From contig BDSI01000029.1 of the NCBI GenBank assembly GCA_003117195.1, positions 575,441 to 639,440 of the forward strand: a stretch of DNA of 64,000 nt. Reading direction: 5' to 3'. Positions 30,537-41,932 of this stretch are shown in pieces; the first letter of the stretch is position 1, and each line of letters begins with the position of its first letter. The position numbers and the translations under genes are program-made. The stretch is from Eudorina sp. 2006-703-Eu-15 (taxonomy: Eukaryota; Chlorophyta; Chlorophyceae; Chlamydomonadales; Volvocaceae). The notes below the pieces were generated by a model. The model was not told where the DNA came from, ran no database searches, and saw only the letters and a list, made by a program, of their open reading frames with translations.

Positions 30537-31213
30537 CTCTAGTGGTGCGCATGTTTCCAATTAGCGGCCGCCCCGAAACCAAAGGGGGGCGCGAAGTGTA
30601 AAAATATGCACCAAGTCAAAATATGCACCAAGTCATAATTCTTTTATTACAAGTAACAAAATGCGCAGACTCCAATTGCTTAAGCTCCTGTCGGGCCTGC
30701 CTGCGGCCACTCCATGTCGCATTGCTGGCGACGGCCGGAATACTGTGCCACAAGGATGATGAACGCCCGTGGTATAAGCAGCCTGAACCAAATTGTTGTT
30801 GTTGGCCATGTCGTCACAGAGGGTCAGCGGTCTGCCTTCGGCGGTCAAGCCAGTGAAGTCAAAGGACAAGGGAGAAACACTCCAACAATGGCTGTGTCAA
30901 TGAAATTTAAAATGGACGTCCTACAATTTCCGCGCCAAGGAGTTAGAGGTCACATAAAATTTATGGGCTGGTCCGGGGCATCCGACGCAGTTAGAGGCGC
31001 ACTAGTGGTCCGACGTTTCCAATGGGGCCTTACGATCTTCCCCGATACCCATGCTTTGCAATATGTTATTTATTTCTCAAATAGAACTGAATTACGCTTT
31101 GTCTGCAACAAACGACGCGTGTTCCTGTGAGATATTTCGAACGTGGACTTAGTGGTAGCTGATTGGAAACATACTGTAAGTCTGTTCATGTCCTCTGCGA
31201 CGTCTCCATTGCA

Positions 31214-32209
31214 ACAAGTAGGGGGTCGGCTTCCTTGAAGCCGGAAAAGGGCGGGGCCCCCTACAATCCGTACAGGCCGCTTGCTTTACAACGAAAACTC
31301 TATTACCGCGCAAGAGTGTGAGAGAGTGAAAGGGTGCCATTGAGGGTGTCGTTGATGTTGAAGGTGGATCGGCGTGTATAGATTCAGCAAGCTCAAGCAG
31401 GTAGGTAGCCCCGAAACCAACCTGCAGTACACGGCGGTCATGGCATCTGCATTATCACTATCTTAACGCTAGTCGCCTCTGCACTACCACATCCGTCTGT
31501 CAAGCAGATGATCACAAATCAAGCTTGAAGCATTCTGGCCGTGAAACTGTCGTTGTTTGGTCCGTCGCTCGGCATGCTTGCAACCCTTCTGCTGCACGCG
31601 TGCAGCAGACGTGAACCTCTAAAGTTTGCTACAATAGTTACATAGCAATGTAAAGCAAAAGCAGGGTGAAAAAAAGTCGCGGTAAGAGCCGGACTTCGGG
31701 CCATCGGAACTGGAGAACTCCTTGGTACTCGGTATGCTATCCCTTTGCATCTTAAAACTTTGATTCAATACATAATGTTGAATTGTATTCATCTGGCAAA
31801 ACAGAAAGGCAAATCTTGGTGTTGGTGGCATCTTGATGTTCAAACATCAGAACACTATGGAAGTTCAATTTAGCACGCGCCACCTGCCCCTAATCCAAGT
31901 ATTCATCACGCGGCACCTGTTGCAACAAACATGAGCGCGACAGGCGTTGGGTGGATGTTGACTCGGGAGACCGCGGAGCTTTACTTTGACCGTTTGTGCG
32001 CAAAAAAATTTTTTCAGCCAAACCAAAGTTACCTTGCAATAGAGGACAATTAATATGACAAACATAGCGAATTAGTTTAGCGGATAATGAACGTTTTGCC
32101 GTTACCGGACACACGGACACAGGGACACACGGACGGACACACGGACATGGGCAATCCTAGGGGGCGGGGCCCCCCGAACGCGCTTCGCGCTGGGGCCCCG
32201 CCCAAAAAG
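31214..32209 (-). mobile_element. Hairpin-ended element, complete copy
   Basis: 996 bp. The left end ACAAGTAGGGGGTCGGCTTC, CTTGAAGCCGG, then GGGCGGGGCCCCCTAC folds on itself (GTAGGGGG with CCCCCTAC, and CGGCTTC with GAAGCCG). The right end GGGGGCGGGGCCCCCC to GGGGCCCCGCCCAAAAAG is a second palindrome. Interior as in the other copies, including TTCATCTGGCAA and a variable (ACACGG)n-like tract at 32108-32150. No target duplication is seen. Confidence 0.9.
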
Positions 32210-32585
32210 CAGTCTTATCCTCACTGTGAAAATGTAAGATATAGGGTTGGCGCAGTGCCGTGGTACCGGCCTTGCTGATTTCCCGTTTTCCGCCGACCCA
32301 GACGCCCCGGCTGTGACTGTATATGTCAGCACAACCATACGAGTTTCAACATCTGTTTCAATCTTTCATTCCTGTCAGCGGGGTCCTTCCGGTTACTTGG
32401 CCGAAGCCTACAGAATTTTTCTGCGCAGTACGGCAATTATTGTGATTTTTAGCAGCAAGACAGTTTTTGGACCTTAGTAACTTTAAGGGGGCATTTACAT
32501 ATGCGAAAAATCAATTAATACAATAAGCCGTCTGTCGGAAATGCAATAAGTCAAAAAGTACTTTTTCGCACACAAAGTGTTTACA
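32210..32585. other. No gene recognised
   Basis: Spacer between the hairpin-ended element and the pogo-like element. The part from 32480 is AT-rich with no motif that I can name. Confidence 0.4.
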
Positions 32586-32587
32586 TA

Positions 32588-34189
32588 CGGGTAGCTACGC
32601 CCAATATGAGACACCCCCTATTATGAGATAGAATTTTTTCTTGCAGTAATGTTGCATTCACAAATCCCCAGAAAATCATGGGAGATGTACAATTGTACGA
32701 TTGACATGCAGTAATCTTCCATGCGCGAAATTGCGAAGCTTGTACCCTACACAGCACCATTAGTGTTTCTAGCCTCACATTTGTTGCCAGAAGCACTGCA
32801 TCGGGAGCAACTGCCGCACCCAAACTACCGGTTATCATTTTTCCGAGTGCTTATATCATACATACAAACATTCTAGTAAGATGGATCAAGGAGTAGACGC
32901 CTCTGGGCAAGGAGCTGGGGGCTCTGAGAATGGACCCGTCGGGTCGCTCGCGCAGCCGCGCGGGAAGCCGCTCCTGCTGAACGCCGTCAGGATCCAGCAA
33001 CAGGAAACGCTTCAGAAAGTATTAGATGAAATCAAAAGCAACAAGTTATCATACCGCCAAGCAGAGACGCGTTACGGAAGCAGCAGCCGGGGCCCAAAAT
33101 TCGCGGCGCTGTGCCTGCTGCGCTGAAGGTGCTGGCGCACGCGGCTGCCACAGAGGCTGGCACCGACCAGACGGCCACCCTCCCCGTCACCGCCTACGAT
33201 GGCATGCTCGTGGTGCCGTCACCCGTGGCGCTGCGCCCCGGCGCGCAGACCGCGAGCCGCTTTGTCACCGCGGCCGACATGACCGCGGTGCTGTTGCGGC
33301 GCCAGAAGGAGAAGGAGGAGAAGGAGGCCAAGCGCGCGCTCAAGGCTAGCCAGAAGGGGTCCCGCGGGAAACTGGCTGCCGGCGGCGCGGCCGCTGGCAA
33401 CGGCGCCGGCGGCAGCGGCAGTGGCAGTGGCAACGGCAGCGCGGGGGCTGGCGGCGGTGGCGCCGGCCGCAATGGAAGCGCGGGGGCCGGAGATGTCAGC
33501 GCCGGCGGCCAGGCGGACGCGTCGCGCAAGCGGGTCCGGTCCGCAGGCACGCGCACGTCACGCCCGGCGCCCAAGGACAGCCCCAAGGTGTCGCGGCGCC
33601 CACGGCGGGCCATTAAGGTTCCCAGAACAACTCCCACCCCAACGGTGACGAGGACAGCGCCGCGGAGGAGCAGGACACGACCGCCAGGCGTCCGAGGCCG
33701 GGAGCAGTGACAGCGAATAGTCGTGCGATATACGTATGTCATTAACCTATTTATAATGTGTGGTCAGGTTGTTGTTGGGTTATGTACCGTGTGCGCTGTG
33801 GGGCCCATGGAGTGATGTGCATGGGCAAGCCGTAGCATACATGATAGCGTAGGCGAATAAGGTCACGGTCGCCCGGCAGGATGCCTATATGCTACTTCTT
33901 GAGACTAGGATGCAGGAGGAGGTGTTCCCGGCACCTTAACCGCCTTTCCGTACGGATTTTCTGAGTGTCTCATAATAGGGTGCCTGTCTCATATTGGGGT
34001 GAGCGTACCCTACCCCGTTTTTCCGTGGGTTATATCATGCTAACATGCAAACTGTGAGCTCGGATGCGAGTGAGGCACACCTAACATATATGCGGACACC
34101 TCAGAATTTTCTCGGCATTTATCGTGCACTGTAACAATTTGTTAGGTCGGTTCAAAGACAAAGTGTCTCATATTGGGCGTAGCTACCCG
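32588..34189 (+). mobile_element. pogo-like (Tc1/mariner) element with TA duplication
   Basis: 1602 bp. Perfect 27-bp terminal inverted repeats start CGGGTAGCTACGCCCAATAT at 32588 and end at 34189, flanked by TA at 32586-32587 and 34190-34191. Further ATATGAGACA/ATTATGAGA-type motifs lie inside both ends (32616-32632 and 33966-34010). It encodes parts of a pogo-type transposase at 32881-33710 with the catalytic centre deleted. Outside the coding part (32615-32880 and 33711-34162) no other gene is seen. Confidence 0.8.
32881..33710 (+). pseudogene. pogo-like transposase, catalytic core deleted
   Basis: From ATG 32881: a Gly/Ser-rich start, then QQQETLQKVLDEIKSNKLSY and RQAETRYG, a psq-type helix-turn-helix as found at the N terminus of pogo transposases. 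The frame then stops at 33122. A second frame (33111-33710) gives TAYDGMLVVPSPVALRPGAQ and a charged helix LLRRQKEKEEKEAKRALKAS, like the tail of such transposases, followed by Gly/Ser/Arg-rich sequence. The roughly 300-residue DDE region between the two parts is absent. It could at most bind element ends. Confidence 0.6.
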
Positions 34190-34396
34190 TATGCTTTTGG
34201 CGCATTTCCTTTCAACCAAAAACAAATGATCTGAGTTGCGAGTAAGCAGCTCAATAATACAGAACGTCACGTAGCCTACAACCTTCCTACTAGTGCTAAT
34301 TTACAAAGGACATATCAATTAATACCGTCGGTGTTAATTGACGCATTCTGTCACTGTTATAGCCAGCGGCCAGCTGCGGGCCTCGTTCTGCGGACA

Positions 34397-34840
34397 CTAA
34401 CACACGCCACGAATGGGAAGTTCTAAACGCCCGGAGCTGCTGCACACGCATGAACCATGAAGGGGTTCGACGGCAGTGGCAGGACTGCAGCCGAACCTAG
34501 CCGAACCCCGGAGAAAGGTGCCTGGCCCAAGCCCCACACGTGTGGAGGCTGTTGCGGCAAAGTTCCCTGAGCGTGGCAGATGTAAAGCCCCTATGTTCTT
34601 CCATAGCTGTTCCGGCAATTCACCCTGGCTTGAGTCAGCCATGCATGACGACCGAACCCAGCCCGGCACCACACGCCAATCATCGGTGTCTGCGTCGTCC
34701 TCCCCGTCGGCGGCGTCCTCCCCGCGGTTATCACTCACGACGGTGGAGGGAATCAGAAGCAGCCCTTTTGTGGCGTGCGTGCCCCCTGACACCCTGGCCC
34801 GAGAGACGTTCTCCTCCTGAGCGAAGGCAACAGCTTTGTC
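34397..34840 (-). other. Open minus-strand frame, unassigned
   Basis: The minus frame reads SGGTHATKGLLLIPSTVVSD and EDAADGEDDADTDDWRVVPG. It is acidic and protein-like, but no domain is recognised. It lies downstream of the glycosyltransferase-like fragment on the same strand and could be a later exon of it. Confidence 0.25.
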
Positions 34841-34929
34841 ATGGGATCCAACGCCGCCACTGCTCTACGAGGTGGTTCTATAGGGCGCGTGCGTGCCTGC
34901 GATTGCCAGTGTTTTGCCGCGGAAGCAGA

Positions 34930-35280
34930 AGCGCACGTGCTGCTTCAGCCGTTGAGCAGCTGCAGCACGAACACGGCGTGCGGCACAAACAGCGTGTCCG
35001 CGTCACCCACCAGCAGCCACTTAAAGCTGCCGCCGTTCCCCTTACCGTCCCCGCCGTTGTGCCGCTGCCCAAGTGCCTCGAAGGCGAAGAGCGGCGCGTG
35101 GACGGTCGGCAGCACGGCGGGGTGGCAGGGGAAGTTGGGCAGGACGGTGCCACGGCGTTCTTCGCAACAGTCTTTAGTTGTTATCCTGGAGGGTTGGGCG
35201 GAAGAACGGCTTCGCCACCAGAGTAGGTCTGGTATCCTTCGTTGTCGTTCATTTTGGCAGCGGAAAGCGCCTATTGCCAC
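34930..35280 (-). pseudogene. Fringe/GT31-like glycosyltransferase fragment
   Basis: The minus frame has LPNFPCHPAVLPTVHAPLFA, a Gly/Asn-rich loop, then SFKWLLVGDADTLFVPHAVF and VLQLLNG before a stop. K-W-x(3)-G-D-x-D-T-x-F is the DxD motif of fringe and related GT31 transferases. The N-terminal half and the acceptor region after the motif are not visible. It may be one exon of a gene or a pseudogene. Confidence 0.4.
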
Positions 35281-35398
35281 AACAAAATCTCATCTATCAA
35301 CTGAAGTTCAAGTGGAATGTGTCGCTGTCATGGGTTGGCTTGGGCCTACGACTCGTATCTTTTCAGATTATAAGTATAAAGAATTTGTGTCAGATGAC

Positions 35399-35442
35399 TT
35401 TTTGCAAGTTGTCATGACCGCCGTCATGACAACTTGCAAAAA
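35399..35442. repeat. Perfect 20-bp palindrome inside a foldback region
   Basis: TTTTTGCAAGTTGTCATGAC (35399-35418) pairs fully with 35423-35442 across a CGCC loop. Weaker complementary blocks (TTGTGTCAG near 35385 and CTGACACAA near 35509) lie outside, so the hairpin may be the centre of a small foldback element of about 150 bp. Confidence 0.9.
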
Positions 35443-35529
35443 TTGTTTTCACTTTTTAACTGATTTTGGTACGATATTTCTGTTACAGTAACAATTTCTG
35501 ACTCACAGAATTTCTGACACAAATGTGAA

Positions 35530-36195
35530 TAGGCCCTAACATTTACCCTTGCCTGAGAAAAAAAGTACAACTGGCCATCAGGCGCCGCTTCTTCGACTAT
35601 ATCATAGGAACCATCGTATTGGTCCTGTTGGAGAAGGTTGCGGCAGGTTGTCTAGTGTATGGGCTCCGTTCGCTATGCAGCGGCGAGGCGGCGAGTAGCA
35701 AGCGGAATATTGGCTTCGTGATATTATTAGTTTCAGCTTCACGAAATAGCGACTTTCATCCACGCGCGTCGATGAAAGTCGGCGTGGTAGATATTCAATT
35801 TTTTCCTCATATGTGAACAGCTTTTCAGTTACAGCCACACCACTTGAAGTTACAGGAAAACAATTTCTGCCTCAAATGTAAATCCCACCTAAAGTTGTAA
35901 AGGAATTTTCGCATGCATCAGGCACGAGAGCTGGAGAGATGTGTGAGGGCGGGACTTATGTACGTGTGTCCATATTAGGACCAAGAATGCATGATTCGTT
36001 CGTCGCTTTCTCAATTGCAAAGCTCGTCCCACCTAACGCAGTACAAGAATTGTCTCCTTCAGTGCGAACACATACACAGATTGTCCATCCTACTCTGCTG
36101 CCTTCGCATGCATCTGAACTTACAACTCAATGGCGATTGCGCACGAGCAGGCACGTAGCGCACAAATTACCCACCCACCCACCCCTCATTGTCCG
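35530..36195. other. No gene recognised
   Basis: AT-rich spacer. TTTACAT-containing motifs near 32494 and 35876 are weakly alike and inverted, but I could not establish them as element ends. Confidence 0.4.
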
Positions 36196-36199
36196 GCTG

Positions 36200-36475
36200 A
36201 AGCCGTGTAGTTTGGGCGTCTGGGGAACCACGTACCTCCCATGCGGCATACTGACGGGCCGGTTGGGGCGCCCTGGGGAATACCCCCCCGAGCGGGTTTC
36301 ATCCTTGGCTGCGGCTGGTCCCCAGGAAGGGGGTGGCTGCCCGGTTGCGTGGGTACAGTGCGTGCTTCTGTGCGCTCGTCCAAGCCGGTCCGGTGCGCCA
36401 AGGTGGCGCGGTTTTGTTTTGCACTGTGTAGTGAAGAGACTGTTGCCGGTAACCCGCGGGATCCACGGTAACGGG
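36200..36475 (+). repeat. LINE-tail-like repeat
   Basis: GGGCGCCCTGGGGAATACCC, CATCCTTGGCTGCGGCTGGT, GTGCGTGCTTCTGTGCGCTC and GGTCCGGTGCGCCAAGGTGG correspond block by block to the reverse complement of 62530-62745. A shorter relative lies at 37612-37715. It ends with a degraded GGGATCCACGGTAAC. I take these as diverged 3 prime ends of LINE-type elements. Confidence 0.45.
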
Positions 36476-39081
36476 GTTTAGGGTTATTGCTCACTCCTGC
36501 CGTGATGCGTTACAGCAGAACAATCCAGGCGAGGCAATGGCCGGCACTCCGATCCCGGCCATCCGCAGCTCCAAGCCGGCACTCCGATCCCAGCGACCCC
36601 GCCAAAAAACTCCGAAGCGATCCGAAACCCAGCCCCAAGCGTATTGGCCCCCCAACACCAACCCGTTGTAAGTGTGCACTAGTGGCCGATAGAGATGACA
36701 GTACCCGTGTTGCACCGAACACCCGGGGCTCCGCCCCGGTTACTCCCACCGGAAAACCCTGCACCCGGGGTGAAGAACGAAAAACCCGGGCGCCAGGGCA
36801 CCGCAAATGCCTCGACCGGCCCGCGCAGGGTGGGTGGGTCGGGGACTAGAGGCCACTGTCCCGGCAGAGGGACAAGCCTCGTGGTAAGTCAGAACTACGG
36901 CAGTTAACAGGACGGTGCGCAAGCGCGCCGCAATAGCCAGACCTTCCGACGGTGCCGTACCTCGCCGTACACAGACGCCTCATGCGCCCTGCTTCCACGC
37001 ACCACGGCAGTTCGTTCGCAATAACTCTCCTATCTCTACGCTTCGCTTCGCTTCGCTAGAGAAGTCGAAGCTTTCGTTTGACCTTTCGTTTTGGAACGAA
37101 GGCCTTCGCTCAAAAACGAAGACAAAACGAAGGGGTGCAAAACGAGGAGGAAAACGAAGGAAAAATGAAGGGAAAACGAAGGCTCGGCGTTCCCAGAGTG
37201 GGGGCACATACTCACGGAGGGGCTGTCCGCTACACCGACACTGCACCCTGAAGAGGCGCGCCCGCGCCCCACACGTCGGCCCCTCGCTTCATCAGTGCAG
37301 CAGCCCAGGTGGTTCTGGCGCCACAATACGCTAATGCTAGGATAGGAGATCTTAATGACATCAGGCCAACGCGGGGTGCCGCACCCAGTGGGTAGACCCG
37401 CCGGCCGGGAGAGCACCCTAGACGGGTGGGGCTGTGTTGTTTGTTTATTTATTTACGGCTCTGACGACATTCCGGACAGACCCCTTCCGTCCAAGACTAC
37501 GGGCCACTGCCGAAGACGTGAGCTGGCCTTGGCTGCTGTGTGTTGTATGTGGTACGTAATTCGTTAATAATGGGGGCAGCGGCGGCCTGCGTGGTGGCCA
37601 ATCAACTCCCCTTGAGCATCCTTGGCTGTGGCGTGGCTGGTCCCCATTTATGAACGCGTGAGGTGGGTCCCTGGCAGAGTGGGTGCGGCGTGTGCTTCGG
37701 TGTATTCGGTGCGCTTGTATATGGAGCATGCCTGTACGGCGCGCCATGCATATGCATACAACGGACATGGTGGCGCCATGCATGTATGGATGGTGGCGCA
37801 GACTCCGTCGGTTTGCAGTGTGTGGTGGGGAGGCTGTGTAGCGACTAAACCTGGCTGACGACAATTTTTGGGCGCCTTGCGCAGTATTCAGATTCGTGCT
37901 TATCATCTCTGACAGAATTGTTCTGCATGTCTGGGATTCTCCGTCCGCGGTGACTTAGCTTCCCGCGGTAACTGTCAGGCCGTTGGCCCGTTGCCGCATT
38001 TACCTGTCGTGACGTCCGGGTTCCGACCACCGTGAGCGCCTCTCTGGATGCTTACATAAGGTTGGAATGCTAGCAAGTGGTCTGATGATATTGGAGGCAA
38101 CCGAGCGAGTAGCAGGCTTCCACATCGGCGAAGCGATGGGCACCGTGATTGCTCTGTTGCAAGAAAGCATTCGATAAGGAAACTACTTACAACGGACAAT
38201 TATATGCTGTTCGAGATATCTGGCAACGACTTGGTGCAGGTTCAAGTTCCAAGCACCTGTCGTCGACGGTTGGGCTTGTGAGATTCTAGATGCACACGCG
38301 ACTGCGCTATGAAAGAATGATATAAGTTTGGAATTAGATGAAAATGGCCTAAGTAAAGCTTGTGCTCCTTTTGTATGGGTGAGAAGTTTCTGTTAGAGTG
38401 CGCTAGAAGGACCGAAGTAAGGTCCTGAAGGTGTGTGATCATTCTAGTTTGGCCTGGGAAGGTCATGGCAAGTGTGTGATCGAGATCGGCGATGTTTCTG
38501 TAGCTGCCCACGAACTGCGATTGTTACGTCAAGTTGAGCTTATGATATGCCACTTACGTCCGCTAAGCTTTGCGTGAACAAGCCCTGAGCTCTGATATAC
38601 GTTTCCTGCTATCGACTGTTGGCCCTTTGAGGCCCTTGACTCCTTTATCCGGGCGAGCGCCCGTGGACTTCTGATTCCGGCTATCCCTCCGTTCCCTGAT
38701 ATCTCTATATGTAAGGGTATTGCGTCGACTGCGTCTCGACTGCTACCCGTACCGCTCCGCCGAGCGTTATCGTTGCCTTGCAGCAACTAACCGAACGATA
38801 TACCTCAGCAGCCAATCTAGGCCTGCATTATCTCTCGCCAAGAGATACAACGGTTGCCGAGTCTTTCCACTCAGCCGTTGGTTCCGATCCGATACTCGGC
38901 CCAGTAAAACTGGTGAGGGTGTCCTCATACACCTGATCCGGGCAGTAGTATTGTCCTCAGCGGGAACTCGCGTAGCGCGAAAAAAGTTGGTGGCTAGGAT
39001 TTTGTGGTGTTCGCGCTTTTTGTGGGGGGAGTTGCGAGAAATCCGCTTTGTGACAGCTCTGCACTGCGGCAACTTTATCTG
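36476..39081. other. Repeat-rich stretch without a supported gene
   Basis: 37050-37190 is an array of AAAACGAAGG-type units with a palindromic start (CGAAGC and GCTTCG runs). 37612-37760 resembles 36310-36400. A minus frame at 38242-38511 (GSYRNIADLDHTLAMTFPGQ) looks somewhat protein-like but has no recognisable domain. Nothing else is supportable. Confidence 0.4.
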
Positions 39082-40060
39082 ACAAGTAGGGGGTCGGCTT
39101 CCTTGAAGCCGGAAAAAGGGCGGGCCCCCTACAATCCGTACGGGCCGCTTGCTTTACAACGGAAACTCTGTTACCGCGCAAGAGTGTGAGAGTGTGAAAG
39201 GGTGCCATTGAGGGTGTCGTTCATGTTGAAGGTGGGTCGGCGTGCATAGATTGAGCAAGCTCAAGCAGGTAGGGTAGCCCCGAAACCAACCTGCAGTACG
39301 CGCCGCCAACGGCGGTCACCGCAACTGCATTATTAGACGCCTCTGCACTACCACATCCGTCTGTCAAGCAGATATCAAAAAGCAAGCTTGAAGCATTCTT
39401 GTTTTGCCGTGAAACTGTAGTTGTTTGGTCCGTCGGCAAGCATGCAGCCCTTCAGTTGCACGCCCGCAGCAGACGTGAACCTCTAAACGTTTGCCATCAA
39501 TAGTTACATAGCAAATATAAAGCAAAAACAGGGTGCGAAGAAGCCGCGGTGAGACCCGGACTTCGGCCATCGGAACTGGAGAACTCGTTGGTACTCGGTA
39601 TGCTATCCCTTTGCATCCTGAAACTTTGATTCAATACATATTGTTGAATTGTATTCATCTGGCAAGACAGAAAGGCAAATCTTGATGTTGGTGGCATCTT
39701 GATGTTCAAACATCAGAACACTATGGAAGTTCAATTTAGCACGTGCCGCCCATTCTTAATCCAAGTATTCATCACGCGGCACCCGTTGAAACAAATATGA
39801 GCGCGAGAGGCGTTGGGTGGACGTTGACCCGGGTCCATGGAGACCGCAGAGCTTTACTTTGACCGTTTGTGCGCAAAGAATTTTTTCAGCCAAACCAAGG
39901 ATACCGTGCAATAGAGGACAATTAATATGACAAACATCGCGAATTAGTTTAGCGGATAATGAACGTTTGGCCGTTACCCACACACAGACACACGGACAGG
40001 GGCAATCCTAGGGGGCGGGGCACCCCGAACGCGCTTCGCGCTGGGGCCCCGCCCAAAAAG
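39082..40060 (-). mobile_element. Hairpin-ended element, complete copy
   Basis: 979 bp, colinear with the copies at 31214 and 41933: ACAAGTAGGGGG start, palindromic ends, TTCATCTGGCAAGACAGAAA interior, end GGGGCCCCGCCCAAAAAG. The right-end palindrome has one change (GGGGCACCCC). Flanks: TTTATCTG on the left and CAAGCGAA on the right, with no duplication. Confidence 0.9.
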
Positions 40061-40228
40061 CAAGCGAAACTAACGCTATCGAAGTCGTAGGTCTAGCATT
40101 TGACGCAGACCTGTTTGCGAGAAAGCCGAGTTCGCACCTACGCGACTGCGACTGAAGTGCGAAGCGCGTTGCGCCTATGGCCGGTATGGAATACGGCCCG
40201 CCTTTACCTGCGTATATCAATCCTTCGT

Positions 40229-41420
40229 CTCTGACTTCTATCCTATATTTAACCCAAAAGAAGATTGCGCGCGGCAGTGGCTGGCAACCGTCGATCGCCA
40301 TGCCCGTGTCTTCAACTGGCCGCATGATGTTAAGCTTGAGATTGCCAAGTGTCGCCTTGGACCTGAAGCTCAGATTTGGGAAAGTGGTGTTGCTAGTGAG
40401 ACCACTACATGGGCTACCTTCTGCCGTGCCCTGCTTGATCGTTACTCAGTCAAAGAAGAAGAGCTGTACGGCCGTCTCGCCAACTGTCGTCAAGGGAAGA
40501 CGGAATCCGTCCGTTCCTACGCTGACCGTTTCCGTCACCTGCTTTCCGAGTTACATATCGATCCGATGCAAGATCCCACGCATATGTACAACTTCCTTCG
40601 CGGTTTGCATGTCCGTATCTACTGTACCTGATGCGTCCCGCCGACCTAGATGCCGCGATCAGGGATGCAATCTATGTGAGCGAAGTAACGTCAATCTTCG
40701 ACGACAATGATTCGTACGACACCCCGCGTAAAGGCTCATATGATGATGATCGCCGGGGAGACCGCCGTGTCCGCTTTGAGGCCTGGCCCCGCGACGACAA
40801 ACCCCTATACCGCCGTGATTATGGACTGCCACCCACGAATGGGTCCGGTTACATGCGGAATGGCCCCGATCGCCGTGATGCCGATCGCCGTGGACCCCGC
40901 GATAACGCGCCTCCACTCGCTTCCAACCTACGCCGAGATGACCGTATGCGACAGGATACCTATCGGCCTCAAGGTTTACGTCAAGACCCGGACAACTCGC
41001 GTGGCAAGAGAGACCTGACCACCGAGGTTGAGGATTTGCAGGGTCGCCTTGCCCGTTTGACCCTAGCATTGCAATCCCGTCACCCTGAGGCTAACTCTAC
41101 AGTCCAGACCATGATATCAGTGACGATGAAGAGTACGGCAATGTTCAGCCGTCCTACCTCATTCAGCGGATGGACACAACACGTCACGTTGAGACGTAGC
41201 ACGTGACTACAACTACGACATCTATGCTGCTAAGCGTGTTAGTGACTTTGAGCCGATTCGCCCGCCAACCAAGCGTGTTCCGGTAGACCCATCACGGCCT
41301 AATCCTATGGACGTTGATAATGGAAGGCGACGTGCCAGATTACCCCCACGACGGCCTGAACCCGTCGCCGGAATTCGCCGGCCTGAAGGAGAAACCCCTC
41401 AGCGGCCTGTGCATTCATCT
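40229..41420 (+). pseudogene. LTR-retrotransposon Gag remnant
   Basis: The first frame (to TGA 40629-40631) reads SDFYPIFNPKEDCARQWLAT, ETTTWATFCRALLDRYSVKE, then ESVRSYADRFRHLLSEL and THMYNFLRGL. This is the Retrotrans_gag pattern of W-x(n)-W-x(2)-F and a Q/S-V-x-x-Y-x-x-x-F helix. One lost base near 40629 shifts to a second frame (MRPADLDAAIRDAIYVSEV) with an Arg/Asp-rich region typical of a Gag tail, open to 41206. A third frame follows from 41282. No zinc knuckle, protease or polymerase follows. GACAGGGGG near 41658 and 41683 may be a polypurine tract. Confidence 0.65.
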
Positions 41421-41639
41421 TCCTCTACCGCTTCATCAGCTGGTGGGAGTATTATCTTTCCATGCCCCACAGCAAGTGCGGATAACAGAGCCTACTGCAC
41501 TCTTACAGTTCCATTCATGGGCTTCAACATTCCGTCACAAAGGCAAATTGCAGCTAAATCTCCCGGTAAGGCGTCCCACACGGCATGGGATTATACTATA
41601 CGTGGCATCCCACTACACGTAGGACACCGACCACTTATA

Positions 41640-41690
41640 GTGGTTATTACCTTAGTGACAGGGGGTTTTTATTACCTTAGTGACAGGGGG
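41640..41690 (+). repeat. Short tandem repeat with purine tract
   Basis: ATTACCTTAGTGACAGGGGG occurs twice, 25 bases apart, at the 3 prime side of the Gag remnant. 41691-41932 has no feature that I can support. Confidence 0.7.
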
Positions 41691-41932
41691 AGATTTGCAA
41701 TAAATCAATAGCGAATTTTATAATTCAGTAGCGCGGTGGTTACTTTGCCAATGTGGGCATGCCCGCCTGTATGTCCGGTATGTCTGCTGAGAAGAAATGT
41801 TTAGGACAAGGCGTCAAAGATCAAGTGCACGGAATGTCAACACGGAATCCACCATCACGGAAATGTATTGAAGATGACCTAGCATCGAAACGGCCATGAA
41901 ACTGTATGTGCAATGTTTCATGAAGAACAGAA

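Larger units (their letters stand above)
29791..31176. mobile_element. Harbinger-like element (host of a nested hAT)
   Basis: Inverted ends CAGTATGTTTCCAA at 29791-29804 and 31163-31176, extended imperfectly to about 28 bases, are flanked by TAA at 29788-29790 and 31177-31179. A 3-bp TAA/TTA-type duplication fits PIF/Harbinger. Subterminal copies of GTTTCCAA occur near 30551 and 31015. It has been interrupted by the element at 29863-30536. No transposase domain can be confirmed in the rest; a minus frame at 30633-30869 is unassigned. Confidence 0.6.

Noticed and set aside
33194..33742. Pro/Leu-rich minus-strand ORF
   Set aside because: Antisense shadow of the Gly/Ala-rich pogo-like coding region.
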